DNA of 64,000 nt, taken from the NCBI GenBank assembly GCA_946403615.1, contig CAMJAO010000001.1:1-64000 (forward strand), given 5' to 3'. This DNA comes from an uncultured Prevotellaceae bacterium. Lineage in GTDB: Bacteria; Bacteroidota; Bacteroidia; Bacteroidales; Bacteroidaceae. Shown piece by piece: positions 17,087 to 24,859 of this stretch. The notes under the pieces are model-generated. The model was given only the letters and a program-made list of their open reading frames with translations, was not told where the DNA came from and searched no databases. The translations under genes and the position numbers were made by a program. Positions within the stretch are counted from its first letter, which is position 1. Each line of letters opens with the position of its first letter.

Positions 17087-17869
17087 ATGAAAGTACAATT
17101 CCGAGGTAAGAAAAGGGAAATACCCGAATATTTGGAAGAGCTGACCGCCGACCAATATGTGCGCTGGCTCTCGCTTGCCGCGCTCTATCAAGGCGGTGCC
17201 ATCAGCATGGAGGTGCTGCGTGTGGCGTGGCTCAGTCACCTGTTAGGACTGAAGACCGACTATACAGCCTACCAGCCCGCCATCGCGGCCGAGGCCGCCC
17301 GGCTGATGTCATGCACCGACGGGTTCTACGACACCGAGGTCAGGGATGGCGTCGCCGTGCTGTCGCCACGTCTGCTCACCGGCAAGCAGATGCTGCCCGA
17401 TTTCATGGGATGGCACGGCCCCGGCGACATGCTCCACGGCATGACCTTCGGAGCATTCACCGACAGTCTCACACTGCTTGATGAAGCACGCCGCACGACC
17501 GACACCGAGGCGCTCGGTACAATCTACGAGCAGATAGCACGGCAGATGTACCATGCCGCCACCGCCGACGCACCGCCGCGACCGCCACGCCTGCTGGTCA
17601 TCCATGCAGTGAACATGCTGGCCGAGGTGTGGCGGCAGATCGTCAACGAACCGATAGAGGTCAACGGGGCACAGATAGACTTCGGCATCCTCTTCCGCAA
17701 GGGCGGAGGCTCGCGTGCCGACGACAAGACGGGCTGGAGCGGTATCGCCATGGAGGTGGCACAGCAGGGCGTGTTCGGTCCGATGACCGGCGTCGCCGCC
17801 GCCCCCATGTGGGATGTGCTCCTCTACCTGTATAAATGCAAGTTCGAGACCCTCAACAACAAACACTAA
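17087..17869 (+). CDS. Phage tail-module protein, possible assembly chaperone
   Basis: A 260-aa protein starting MKVQFRGKKREIPEYLEELTADQYVRWLSLAALY. The N-terminal 80 residues look like the helical segment of tail assembly chaperones (a protein that counts residues or positions in a 'tile' manner), and the rest is helical with Pro-rich linkers (about residue 165). It lies before the small tail-completion candidates and the tape measure. No programmed frameshift signal like that of lambda G/GT was seen here. The function is uncertain. Confidence 0.45.
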   Translation: MKVQFRGKKREIPEYLEELTADQYVRWLSLAALYQGGAISMEVLRVAWLSHLLGLKTDYTAYQPAIAAEAARLMSCTDGFYDTEVRDGVAVLSPRLLTGKQMLPDFMGWHGPGDMLHGMTFGAFTDSLTLLDEARRTTDTEALGTIYEQIARQMYHAATADAPPRPPRLLVIHAVNMLAEVWRQIVNEPIEVNGAQIDFGILFRKGGGSRADDKTGWSGIAMEVAQQGVFGPMTGVAAAPMWDVLLYLYKCKFETLNNKH

Positions 17870-17954
17870 TCCCTCAACCCTCAACCCTCAACAAAGTGTA
17901 AGAACACTAAACACTGTACCCTAAACCCTAAACCCTAAACCCTAAACCCTAAAC
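17870..17954 (+). repeat. Telomere-like heptamer repeats CCCTCAA and CCCTAAA
   Basis: Three CCCTCAA units (17870-17890) are followed, after a short spacer, by five CCCTAAA units (17919-17953), then CAAAG and the ATG of the next gene at 17960. This is the longest of several such arrays found just upstream of phage genes. It is non-coding and its function is unknown. Confidence 0.9.
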
Positions 17955-17959
17955 AAAGC

Positions 17960-18400
17960 ATGGTATCATTACAAGATTATGAGGCATACTGGGAGGGCGT
18001 AGCCCGCCGGGTGCCAGGCATACGTCAGACAGCGTATGTGACCGTCGATCAAGACATGAGCAAGCGCATCGGCGCACTGGGGCGTGACGAGTCGCCCGTA
18101 CTGTTCGTAGTAGTGCCCAGTGCCGGCACCGAGGGGCGCGTGGTCGATGCCCTCTACGAGCGGCACGTGGGCATTGTGTTCGTCATGGCCAAGTACGATG
18201 CCCAGCGAGGGGGCAGTTACGCTATCCTCAAAGAGACACAACCGCTGATGGAGCAGGTGAAGGCCTTGCTTCTGGCCGACAGTGCCATGGGATGTCCCGT
18301 GCTCGGCGAGTTAGATCTGAACAGCCTCTCCACACTGCCCGAAAGCGACTCCTTCGGCATGATGGCAGGATGGAGTCTCGGGTTCTCATTTATAAAATGA
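17960..18400 (+). CDS. Candidate tail-terminator / head-tail completion protein
   Basis: A 146-aa alpha/beta protein (MVSLQDYEAYWEGVARRVPGI...). Its length, the central strands (PVLFVVVPSAGT, HVGIVFVMAKYD) and its placement before a gp10-like protein and the tape measure fit tail-terminator or minor tail proteins that cap the tail tube. There is no membrane segment. The start follows the heptamer repeat leader by 5 nt. The role is inferred from position and size. Confidence 0.45.
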   Translation: MVSLQDYEAYWEGVARRVPGIRQTAYVTVDQDMSKRIGALGRDESPVLFVVVPSAGTEGRVVDALYERHVGIVFVMAKYDAQRGGSYAILKETQPLMEQVKALLLADSAMGCPVLGELDLNSLSTLPESDSFGMMAGWSLGFSFIK

Positions 18401-18403
18401 ACA

Positions 18404-18430
18404 CTAAACACTCAACCCTAAACCCTAAAC
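18404..18430 (+). repeat. Heptamer repeat leader (CCCTAAA type)
   Basis: A short degenerate array (ACACTAAACACTCAACCCTA followed by AACCCTAAAC) fills the gap before the ATG at 18432. It is related to the array at 17919. Confidence 0.75.
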
Positions 18431-18431
18431 G

Positions 18432-18818
18432 ATGAACATAGACCATGCGATAACCACCCTCTCACGGGGCATCGAAGAGATATACCGAAAGCAGCTCGAA
18501 ATAGCCGAGCAGCGCATCTACGGCAACCTGTCAATGCCGGAACGTGTGAAGAGACGCACCGGACATCTGCGCGACGCGCTGGCCGCCCGGCGCTTTAGCG
18601 TGAGTCGCGACGGCCAGGGGGTGCGCACCACCGCCGACGTGCCGCTCTACCTTCGGTTCCTCGACATGAAGCGATTCGGCAACCACCAGATTTACAACCG
18701 CCAGGTGTATGGCATCCTCTACCACCAGGTGCTCAACCGCATCAAATACGGCTTCACCGACGAGATGGCACAGCAGATACGCGACGAACTCATCCGGGCA
18801 GGGGCTTATTTGAAATAA
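18432..18818 (+). CDS. HK97 gp10-like neck / minor tail protein
   Basis: A 128-aa basic protein (MNIDHAITTLSRGIEEIYRKQL). A segment VKRRTGHLRDALAARRF followed by beta strands resembles gp10-type proteins in which RTG.L..S/A motifs are common, and these proteins connect head and tail. It is preceded by a heptamer-repeat leader. It is the last gene before an inserted reverse-strand gene, after which the tape measure follows. The family resemblance is moderate. Confidence 0.5.
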   Translation: MNIDHAITTLSRGIEEIYRKQLEIAEQRIYGNLSMPERVKRRTGHLRDALAARRFSVSRDGQGVRTTADVPLYLRFLDMKRFGNHQIYNRQVYGILYHQVLNRIKYGFTDEMAQQIRDELIRAGAYLK

Positions 18819-18852
18819 AAAATAAAAAACTGCTATCTTGAACGGATAGCAG
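18811..18852 (-). terminator. Intrinsic terminator of the reverse-strand gene
   Basis: Read on the minus strand, CTGCTATC (18852-18845) pairs with GATAGCAG (18837-18830) around 7 nt and is followed by TTTTTTATTTTTTATTTC. It lies 31 nt after the stop of the minus-strand gene at 18883. Confidence 0.85.
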
Positions 18853-18882
18853 AGAATCAAGTTATTTATACATTTCAGACAC

Positions 18883-19107
18883 TCATGGATAAGAGATAGG
18901 ATAATTGGCATCGCATTCAGAATTCATTATTCTGATGATGAGATACTGTAATGGGAACATGATGATGGGGGTAAATATGATAGTCGCGCAAAAGAACAGC
19001 CAAGCCCTGAAATGGTTCTTCGGCCAATATTTTGTGCAGGAGAAAAGCAGTTGAAGCACAAAATTAACCACAAGGTATATAATAAATAAGAGTGTGTCAG
19101 TTTCCAT
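18883..19107 (-). CDS. Small two-helix membrane protein, prophage moron
   Basis: A 74-aa protein (METDTLLFIIYLVVNFVL...) with two hydrophobic helices (about residues 5-24 and 35-60) separated by a Lys/Trp-containing loop, and a short polar tail. It has its own consensus promoter and intrinsic terminator on the minus strand, in the middle of a plus-strand late operon. Its base composition is visibly more AT-rich than its phage neighbours. This pattern is that of a moron: a gene carried by a prophage and expressed in the lysogen. Such small membrane proteins often change surface properties or block superinfection. The function here is inferred; no family is recognised. Confidence 0.75.
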   Translation of the reverse strand: METDTLLFIIYLVVNFVLQLLFSCTKYWPKNHFRAWLFFCATIIFTPIIMFPLQYLIIRIMNSECDANYPISYP

Positions 19108-19134
19108 ATCAGTGGATTATTGGTGTTTACATTG

Positions 19135-19166
19135 CAAATATAGCTGTTTTATTCTACATTGCCAAA
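19135..19166 (-). promoter_or_regulatory. Promoter of the moron gene
   Basis: On the minus strand, TTTG (19166-19163) and TATATTTG (19142-19135) are separated by 20 nt, an excellent Bacteroidetes -33/-7 match. The predicted start is about 20 nt before the ATG at 19107. Confidence 0.85.
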
Positions 19167-19257
19167 CCTTACGTCAACTTTTTTCTAAACCATGGTGTTT
19201 TGTCCTTTTACTTTTTTTATCATTCACTTATTTTTGCCAAAGAAATGACAACTCGAC

Positions 19258-22200
19258 ATGGCAAAAGGCAATAAAATTCAGACCGATTATATCAACTGGG
19301 TGGTGACGCTCAATGCGTCGCAAGCTCAGAAGGAAATCCATAACGTTACAGAGAGCACGCGCGAACTGGAAAAACAGAATAAGGAGTTCCGCAAGCAGAT
19401 GGGTGAACTTGACAATAGTTCATCCGACTATAAAAAACGCCTGGACGAACTCAATCAGAAGATCACTGCCAACAATAAAATCATCTCTGAGAATAAGGAA
19501 AAGCAGAAGCTGCTTACCCGGCAGTTGGATAAGTCGCAGATGACCGCCAACCAACTGGCCAAGGAAATGCGAAATCTGCAGCGTGAGTTGCGCAACACAT
19601 CCAAGGCCACTGACCCCAAACGATACAAGGAACTGGAGCAGGAATTGGAGCGTACAGCCAAAGCATACAGAAATGCCGTGTCAAGTTCAAAGAGTTTTGG
19701 GGAAAAATTAAAAGACATTTCTAAGCCGATAGAGGCTGTCAAGGGTGCCTTGTGGAACGTCGGACAGTCCATCCTCTCCACTTTTGCCAACGCCTTCAAA
19801 AACGCCTTCAACGTCATCGCCGACTTCGAGGCGCAGCAGTCTAAGCTCGCCGCCATCATGCAATCCACCAAGGAGGGCATCGCCGACATGACCGAGCAGG
19901 CACGACAGCTCGGTGCCACCACCTCATACACCGCCGGCGAAGTCACCAGCCTGCAGGTGGAACTCGCTAAGCTCGGTTTCCTCAAGGAAGACATCAAGGC
20001 CATGACACCCGAGGTGCTCAAGTTCGCACGAGCCGTAGATACCGACCTCGGCAGCGCAGCCGCACTCACCGGAGCAGCACTGCGCATCTTCGGCATGAAC
20101 GCCGACGAAACGGGGCGCGCCGTCTCTGCCATGGCCATCGGCACCACGTCATCCGCACTCTCCTTCTCATACCTCGAAAACGCACTCTCCACCGTCGGAC
20201 CCGTAGCCAACTCCTTCGGATTCACACTCGAAGAGACCACCGCGCTCCTCGGACAGCTCGCCAACTCCGGATTCGACGCATCCTCTGCTGCCACAGCCAT
20301 ACGCAACCTCATGCTCAACATGGCCGACTCCTCCGGCAAACTCGCCAAGGCACTCGGACAACCCGTGCACAACCTCGACGACCTCGTCGCCGGACTCCAG
20401 AAACTACAGGCCGAAGGCATCAACCTCGCAGAGGCGCTCGAACTCTCCGACAAACGCAGCGTGGCCGCTTTCCAGACCTTCCTCAACGGAGCCGACAACA
20501 TCAAGACGCTACGCGACAACGTGACCGACTGTCAGGGGGCTTTTGACCAAATGAGCGAGGAGATGGGCGACAACGTGCGCGGGTCGCTCGCCATCCTCTC
20601 CTCTACCATCGAGGGACTCATCCTGCGACTGTACGACAGCCGGGGCATACTCAAACTGCTCGTCGATGCCATCACCAAGGTCTTTGAAGCCATCGGGTGG
20701 GTCATAGATAATATCGGCACATTCTTGAAATGGCTGACACCCGCCATCGTGTCTGTCACGGCATTCAAGGTAGCACTGCTCGCCTCGGAAGCGGCTGCCA
20801 AACTCAAAACCAAAGCGATGATCGCCGATACCGTAGCCACAGGAACAGCCACCAAGGCTAACAACATATTCTCAGTAGCGGTAGGCAAGGCGAGCGCCGG
20901 CATCAAAAAACTATTCGCACTCATTAAGGCGCATCCACTCGCCACATTCTTATCTGCCGTGTCATTAGTGGCCACCGCCGTGGCATTGTGGACATCCAAG
21001 TCAGAAGAGGCTGCAGACGCACAAGCCAAGGTCAACAAGATCACGGCCGAGGCCGAAGCCGAGGGTGCCAAGGAGAAAGCCATGCTCGATAACCTCTATA
21101 AAGCCACCCAAAACCAGACGCTCGCCATCGAGCAGCGTCGTATAGCAGCCGAGATGCTCCAGAAAAAATATCCCGAATGGTTTGCCAACCTCACTACCGA
21201 GGAGATACTGGCAGGAAAAGCAGCCGATGCCTACGAAAGATTGCAAAAACAAATCATAGGAGCGGCAAAAGCCCATGCCTATAATAAGCGACTGGAACAG
21301 CTTGCAGAAGAAGACTATGAGGACGAGAAACAAGAGGAAGAAGATAGAAAATGGCTGGATGAAAACCAATCTAAATATGACAGATTAGAGGCTCGTTCTC
21401 AAGATGAGAAGAACCTTGAAATGGTGGCTGGCTATGTAAATGGAGTGAAGATTGGCGGGTCGAATTTAGACAAAAATACAAAATTCAAACAAGAGTACGC
21501 TAAGCGAAGTGCAAGATATGAATCTACCCGAACGCGTCGCAAGACGAGAGGGGAGGAACAGAATCTCCTCGTGGATAAAATCACAGCTGTCGAGGCAGTA
21601 ACACCCACCACACCGACGAAGCCCACCACAACCGGCAACCGCTATGCCGACCCGAAGAAGACGGGGAACACCCACAAGGAAAGCCCGGCGCAGAAAGCCC
21701 TCAAGGAACTGCAAGCCGAGCACGACGCACGTATGGCACAGATAGAGGCCAACGGCAGGGAAGAGCAGCAGCTGGAGACTGAAATCAACATAGAGAAGGC
21801 ACGCGAGGCGGAACGCTTTGCCCAGGAGCGTATAGCCAAGGCCGAGGAACTGGCGGCGGCCACCAGTGCAAGCGACGAAAAAGAACTGACCCGACTGAAA
21901 GAGATGAAGGCTAAGGGCGAGGCAGACCTCACCAAAGCCCTCGACGACATCGAGGATGCCGTCGTCGCGCGAGAGCAGGACAACCGCGACCGGCGACTCC
22001 AACTCGAAACCACATACTATCAACAGCAGGCCGACACGCTCGAGCGCGCACTCCTCAGCCAAGACATCACACAGCAGCAGCACGACGCATATATGATGGA
22101 GGTCAACGAGGCACACCACCAGCAACTGCTACAGATACACCGCGACTACGCCGACAACCTGGCCGAGATAGACATCTACTCCAACGACCGGCGCGAGCAG

Positions 22201-23409
22201 TTGCAGCGCCAGGCTGCCGACACCATACGCCAGAGCGAAATGCAACTCCTGCGCGACCGCGCTGCCATCGCCGAGAAAACCCGACAGCTCACAGACACAC
22301 CCATCGGCCTCAGCGGCATCAAAGCCGCATACCAGCGGCAGCGCGAAGAGACAGCCAAAGCCTACGATGCCCAGATCACCATCGCAGCCCGCGCCGGAAT
22401 GCAAACCGTAGAACTGGCGCGCCACAAGCAGCAGGCACTCATCAATATCGACTACGAATACCAGCAGCAGCTCTACGGCATACAGCAGCAGGTGGGCACC
22501 ACCTGGGCCGGCGAATACCAGAACCAGCTCAGCCAGTACCAGCACATGCTCGACCAGCAGCTCATCTCCGAGCAGCAGTTCCAGAAACTCAGACTCCAGC
22601 TCCAGATGGCCAACACAAAAAAATACTTCGACTACTACAGCAACCTCTCCGCATCCATGGTCGAGAGCATACAGCAAGCCGAGATAGACCAGGTCGAAGC
22701 CAAATACGACGTGCTCATACGCGACGCCGAAAACAACGGCGAAGACACCACCGCACTCGAAGAAGAGAAAGAAGCCAAAAAACTCGACATACAAAAGAAA
22801 TATGCCGACATGAACTTCGCCATCAAGTGCTCGCAGATCATCGCCGACACCGCCGTCAGCATCATGAAAGCCTACGCCGACCTCGGACCCATCGCCGGAA
22901 GCGTAGCAGCAGCACTGCTCGCCGTCACCGGAGCCGCACAGCTCGTCAGCGCCAAGGCCGAACGCGACAAAATCAAAAACCTCAACGCCAAATCATCATC
23001 CGCACAGGGCAGCGCCACCGAGCGCGTCGTCAGCGGATATGCCGAGGGCGGATACACCGGACCCGGACCACGATACGAAGTGGCCGGCGTCGTACACCGC
23101 GGCGAATATGTCGTGCCGCAACCCATCATGTCGCTCCCCATGGTGGCCGATGCCGTAAGCACCATCGAGGCCATCAGGCGCAGCCGCGCCGGCGCCGCCC
23201 CGCATGTCATGCCGGGATATGCCGACGGCGGATACGTCGCCACCCCTCCGCACTCCGAACCACAGACCCGCGAACTGCTCGCCGCCGCCGTAGAGCTGCG
23301 GCGAGCCGTCAAGTCCGTACGCAACATACGCTCATACGTCGTTTATCAAGACCTCGAACGCAGCCGCGACCTCATCAACCAGGCGCGCGCACCCTTCACA
23401 CGGAGTTAG
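19258..23409 (+). CDS. Tail tape measure protein (TP901 type)
   Basis: A 1383-aa protein that should set tail length and help DNA entry. Residues 15-160 are coiled coil. Residues about 160-460 match the TP901 tape-measure core (FEAQQSKLAAIMQSTKEGIADMTEQARQLGATT, FARAVDTDLGSAAALTGAALRIFGM, SSALSFSYLENALSTVGP). Hydrophobic helices lie at about 470-590, including LATFLSAVSLVATAVALW. Two long coiled-coil segments follow, then a Gly-rich C-terminal region with repeats of the form YA(E/D)GGY. This is the typical architecture. The moron sits directly upstream, so the normal neighbour gene was probably split from it by insertion. Confidence 0.9.
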   Translation: MAKGNKIQTDYINWVVTLNASQAQKEIHNVTESTRELEKQNKEFRKQMGELDNSSSDYKKRLDELNQKITANNKIISENKEKQKLLTRQLDKSQMTANQLAKEMRNLQRELRNTSKATDPKRYKELEQELERTAKAYRNAVSSSKSFGEKLKDISKPIEAVKGALWNVGQSILSTFANAFKNAFNVIADFEAQQSKLAAIMQSTKEGIADMTEQARQLGATTSYTAGEVTSLQVELAKLGFLKEDIKAMTPEVLKFARAVDTDLGSAAALTGAALRIFGMNADETGRAVSAMAIGTTSSALSFSYLENALSTVGPVANSFGFTLEETTALLGQLANSGFDASSAATAIRNLMLNMADSSGKLAKALGQPVHNLDDLVAGLQKLQAEGINLAEALELSDKRSVAAFQTFLNGADNIKTLRDNVTDCQGAFDQMSEEMGDNVRGSLAILSSTIEGLILRLYDSRGILKLLVDAITKVFEAIGWVIDNIGTFLKWLTPAIVSVTAFKVALLASEAAAKLKTKAMIADTVATGTATKANNIFSVAVGKASAGIKKLFALIKAHPLATFLSAVSLVATAVALWTSKSEEAADAQAKVNKITAEAEAEGAKEKAMLDNLYKATQNQTLAIEQRRIAAEMLQKKYPEWFANLTTEEILAGKAADAYERLQKQIIGAAKAHAYNKRLEQLAEEDYEDEKQEEEDRKWLDENQSKYDRLEARSQDEKNLEMVAGYVNGVKIGGSNLDKNTKFKQEYAKRSARYESTRTRRKTRGEEQNLLVDKITAVEAVTPTTPTKPTTTGNRYADPKKTGNTHKESPAQKALKELQAEHDARMAQIEANGREEQQLETEINIEKAREAERFAQERIAKAEELAAATSASDEKELTRLKEMKAKGEADLTKALDDIEDAVVAREQDNRDRRLQLETTYYQQQADTLERALLSQDITQQQHDAYMMEVNEAHHQQLLQIHRDYADNLAEIDIYSNDRREQLQRQAADTIRQSEMQLLRDRAAIAEKTRQLTDTPIGLSGIKAAYQRQREETAKAYDAQITIAARAGMQTVELARHKQQALINIDYEYQQQLYGIQQQVGTTWAGEYQNQLSQYQHMLDQQLISEQQFQKLRLQLQMANTKKYFDYYSNLSASMVESIQQAEIDQVEAKYDVLIRDAENNGEDTTALEEEKEAKKLDIQKKYADMNFAIKCSQIIADTAVSIMKAYADLGPIAGSVAAALLAVTGAAQLVSAKAERDKIKNLNAKSSSAQGSATERVVSGYAEGGYTGPGPRYEVAGVVHRGEYVVPQPIMSLPMVADAVSTIEAIRRSRAGAAPHVMPGYADGGYVATPPHSEPQTRELLAAAVELRRAVKSVRNIRSYVVYQDLERSRDLINQARAPFTRS

Positions 23410-23448
23410 GTCGTCAATGCAAAGGGCGGCCGTTATCAGCCGGCCTTA

Positions 23449-23474
23449 AACCCTCACCCTCAAACCTCAACAGA
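23449..23474 (+). repeat. Heptamer repeat leader (CCCTCAA type)
   Basis: Degenerate CCCTCAA units precede the ATG at 23476 in the gap after the tape measure. This is the same family as at 17870. Confidence 0.7.
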
Positions 23475-23475
23475 A

Positions 23476-23649
23476 ATGCAAAATCGTATCATACCAGCAC
23501 CCGAATCGGCCGACACCGGGGCACTCTTCGCAGAATGGTCGAAAGAGTACACCGGCACCGTCGATGACTTCTACCACTTCATCACCACACCCACCGCACA
23601 GCGCGACCTCTTCCTGCGTAAAACTCAAAAGAACACACCACACCCATGA
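23476..23649 (+). CDS. Small tail-module protein
   Basis: A 57-aa protein (MQNRIIPAPESADTGALFAEWSKEY ... KNTPHP). It overlaps the next gene through ATGA at 23646-23649, indicating coupled translation. Its leader is a heptamer repeat. The sequence is mostly helical with a Thr/Pro/Lys-rich tail. The function is unknown, possibly a tail accessory protein. Confidence 0.55.
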   Translation: MQNRIIPAPESADTGALFAEWSKEYTGTVDDFYHFITTPTAQRDLFLRKTQKNTPHP

Positions 23650-24836
23650 ACGTCTCACTCTATCCGGCAGGACACGCCTTCACACGCAATCCCATCCTGC
23701 TCACCATTCAAAGTCCGGGCACCACCCAATACCATGTCGATGCCAGCCAGTATGACACCAACCGCCACCAGTGGATACCAGACCGGCGCATCTTCAGTGG
23801 TGTAGGCGAAGGCAACTATACCGTCAACCTCGCCGAAGTGGCAGAAGCCGCCGTCAGCGAACCCGCAGCGCCCCCCGAAGCCACAGACATCATCACGCCG
23901 GCATTCGACTCGCAGACAGCACTCATCAACATCACCGTAACCGACGGCGACAGCTCTTGGACACAAAGCCTCCAAGTGTGGCGCGGAGGCACAGCACGGC
24001 GCAATTACATCAGACTCAAAAACGCAGGCACCGACATCTTCCAGACACGATTCTTCAATCCCCTAAACAACTTCTTCCTCAGCGCAAGGGGCGAGGAGTG
24101 GATCCTCACCCTGCGCGAGACCGAGCTGCTCCCGCTCACCTTCATCATGCCCGATGGCGGATTCCAAATCTTCGAGCGGCTCAGCGGCCACACCTATACA
24201 TGCTCCCAACCCGAAGGCTGGCAGGCATCAGTGCCCCTGTACCTCAATATCCAGGCACTCCGGCGGCATTTCTTCGACAACTATCATGTGCTCCCCTCCA
24301 TATTCCATGTCAGGGTAGGGCAGCGCACCGTCTGCCGCATCGTCATCGAGAGAGCCAAGCCAGCCGCCCTGCAGCGCCGCGTGCGCTTCCTCAACTCCTA
24401 CGGTGCATGGGATGCCATCCAAATCACAGCACCCGTATTCGCCGCCTACGACAGCACCGGCACCGACACCGACGACGACGGCTCTTATCAGCAATACAAC
24501 CCCGACGACGACAGCTTCTCTACCAGGCGCACACGCCCCGCACGCCGCACCGTGCTCACCACTCAAATCACCGTCGCACGCCATGCCGACCAGCTCCTAC
24601 TCGCCGATATGCTTCAGTCTGACTCCGTCTGGTTCCAAGGCTTCACTGCCGGCGAGGTGCGCGTCATACCCGCCGCCGACGAGTGGCAGCGCGCACTCCG
24701 CCTCACCACGCCCGAAACAGTGCAGGTGTCTTTTACACTCGCCGATGACGACAGTCTCACCACAGCCGACAGCACCACACAGGGAGCGGCGCGCCCCGGC
24801 ATCTTCACCCCACAGTTCTCCGACGTGTTCAACTAA
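23646..24836 (+). CDS. Phage tail protein of unknown role
   Basis: A 396-aa beta-rich protein starting MNVSLYPAGHAFTRNPILLTIQSPG. The N-terminal 150 residues resemble a beta-sandwich (SLQVWRGGTARRNYIRL), the middle is mixed, and an acidic low-complexity loop (TDTDDDGSYQQYNPDDDS) lies near residue 285. It follows the tape measure and precedes the fibre gene, the usual place for distal-tail or baseplate components. The precise function is not recognised. Confidence 0.5.
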   Translation: MNVSLYPAGHAFTRNPILLTIQSPGTTQYHVDASQYDTNRHQWIPDRRIFSGVGEGNYTVNLAEVAEAAVSEPAAPPEATDIITPAFDSQTALINITVTDGDSSWTQSLQVWRGGTARRNYIRLKNAGTDIFQTRFFNPLNNFFLSARGEEWILTLRETELLPLTFIMPDGGFQIFERLSGHTYTCSQPEGWQASVPLYLNIQALRRHFFDNYHVLPSIFHVRVGQRTVCRIVIERAKPAALQRRVRFLNSYGAWDAIQITAPVFAAYDSTGTDTDDDGSYQQYNPDDDSFSTRRTRPARRTVLTTQITVARHADQLLLADMLQSDSVWFQGFTAGEVRVIPAADEWQRALRLTTPETVQVSFTLADDDSLTTADSTTQGAARPGIFTPQFSDVFN

Positions 24837-24859
24837 CCCCTCAACCCTCAACAAAGAAT
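24836..24859 (+). repeat. Heptamer repeat leader (CCCTCAA type)
   Basis: CCCCTCAACCCTCAACAAAG precedes the ATG of the tail fibre gene at 24860. This is the same motif as at 17870-17892. Confidence 0.75.

Noticed and set aside
17870..17954. CRISPR array or true telomere
   Set aside because: The 7-bp units are adjacent without spacers, and the DNA is internal to a phage operon.
19092..19306. Plus-strand hydrophobic frames overlapping the moron promoter
   Set aside because: The promoter and terminator both serve the minus strand, and the frames have no leader or promoter on the plus strand.
19455..20519. 354-codon minus-strand frame opposite the tape measure
   Set aside because: It is a Ser/Ala-rich shadow of a coiled-coil gene with no regulatory signals.
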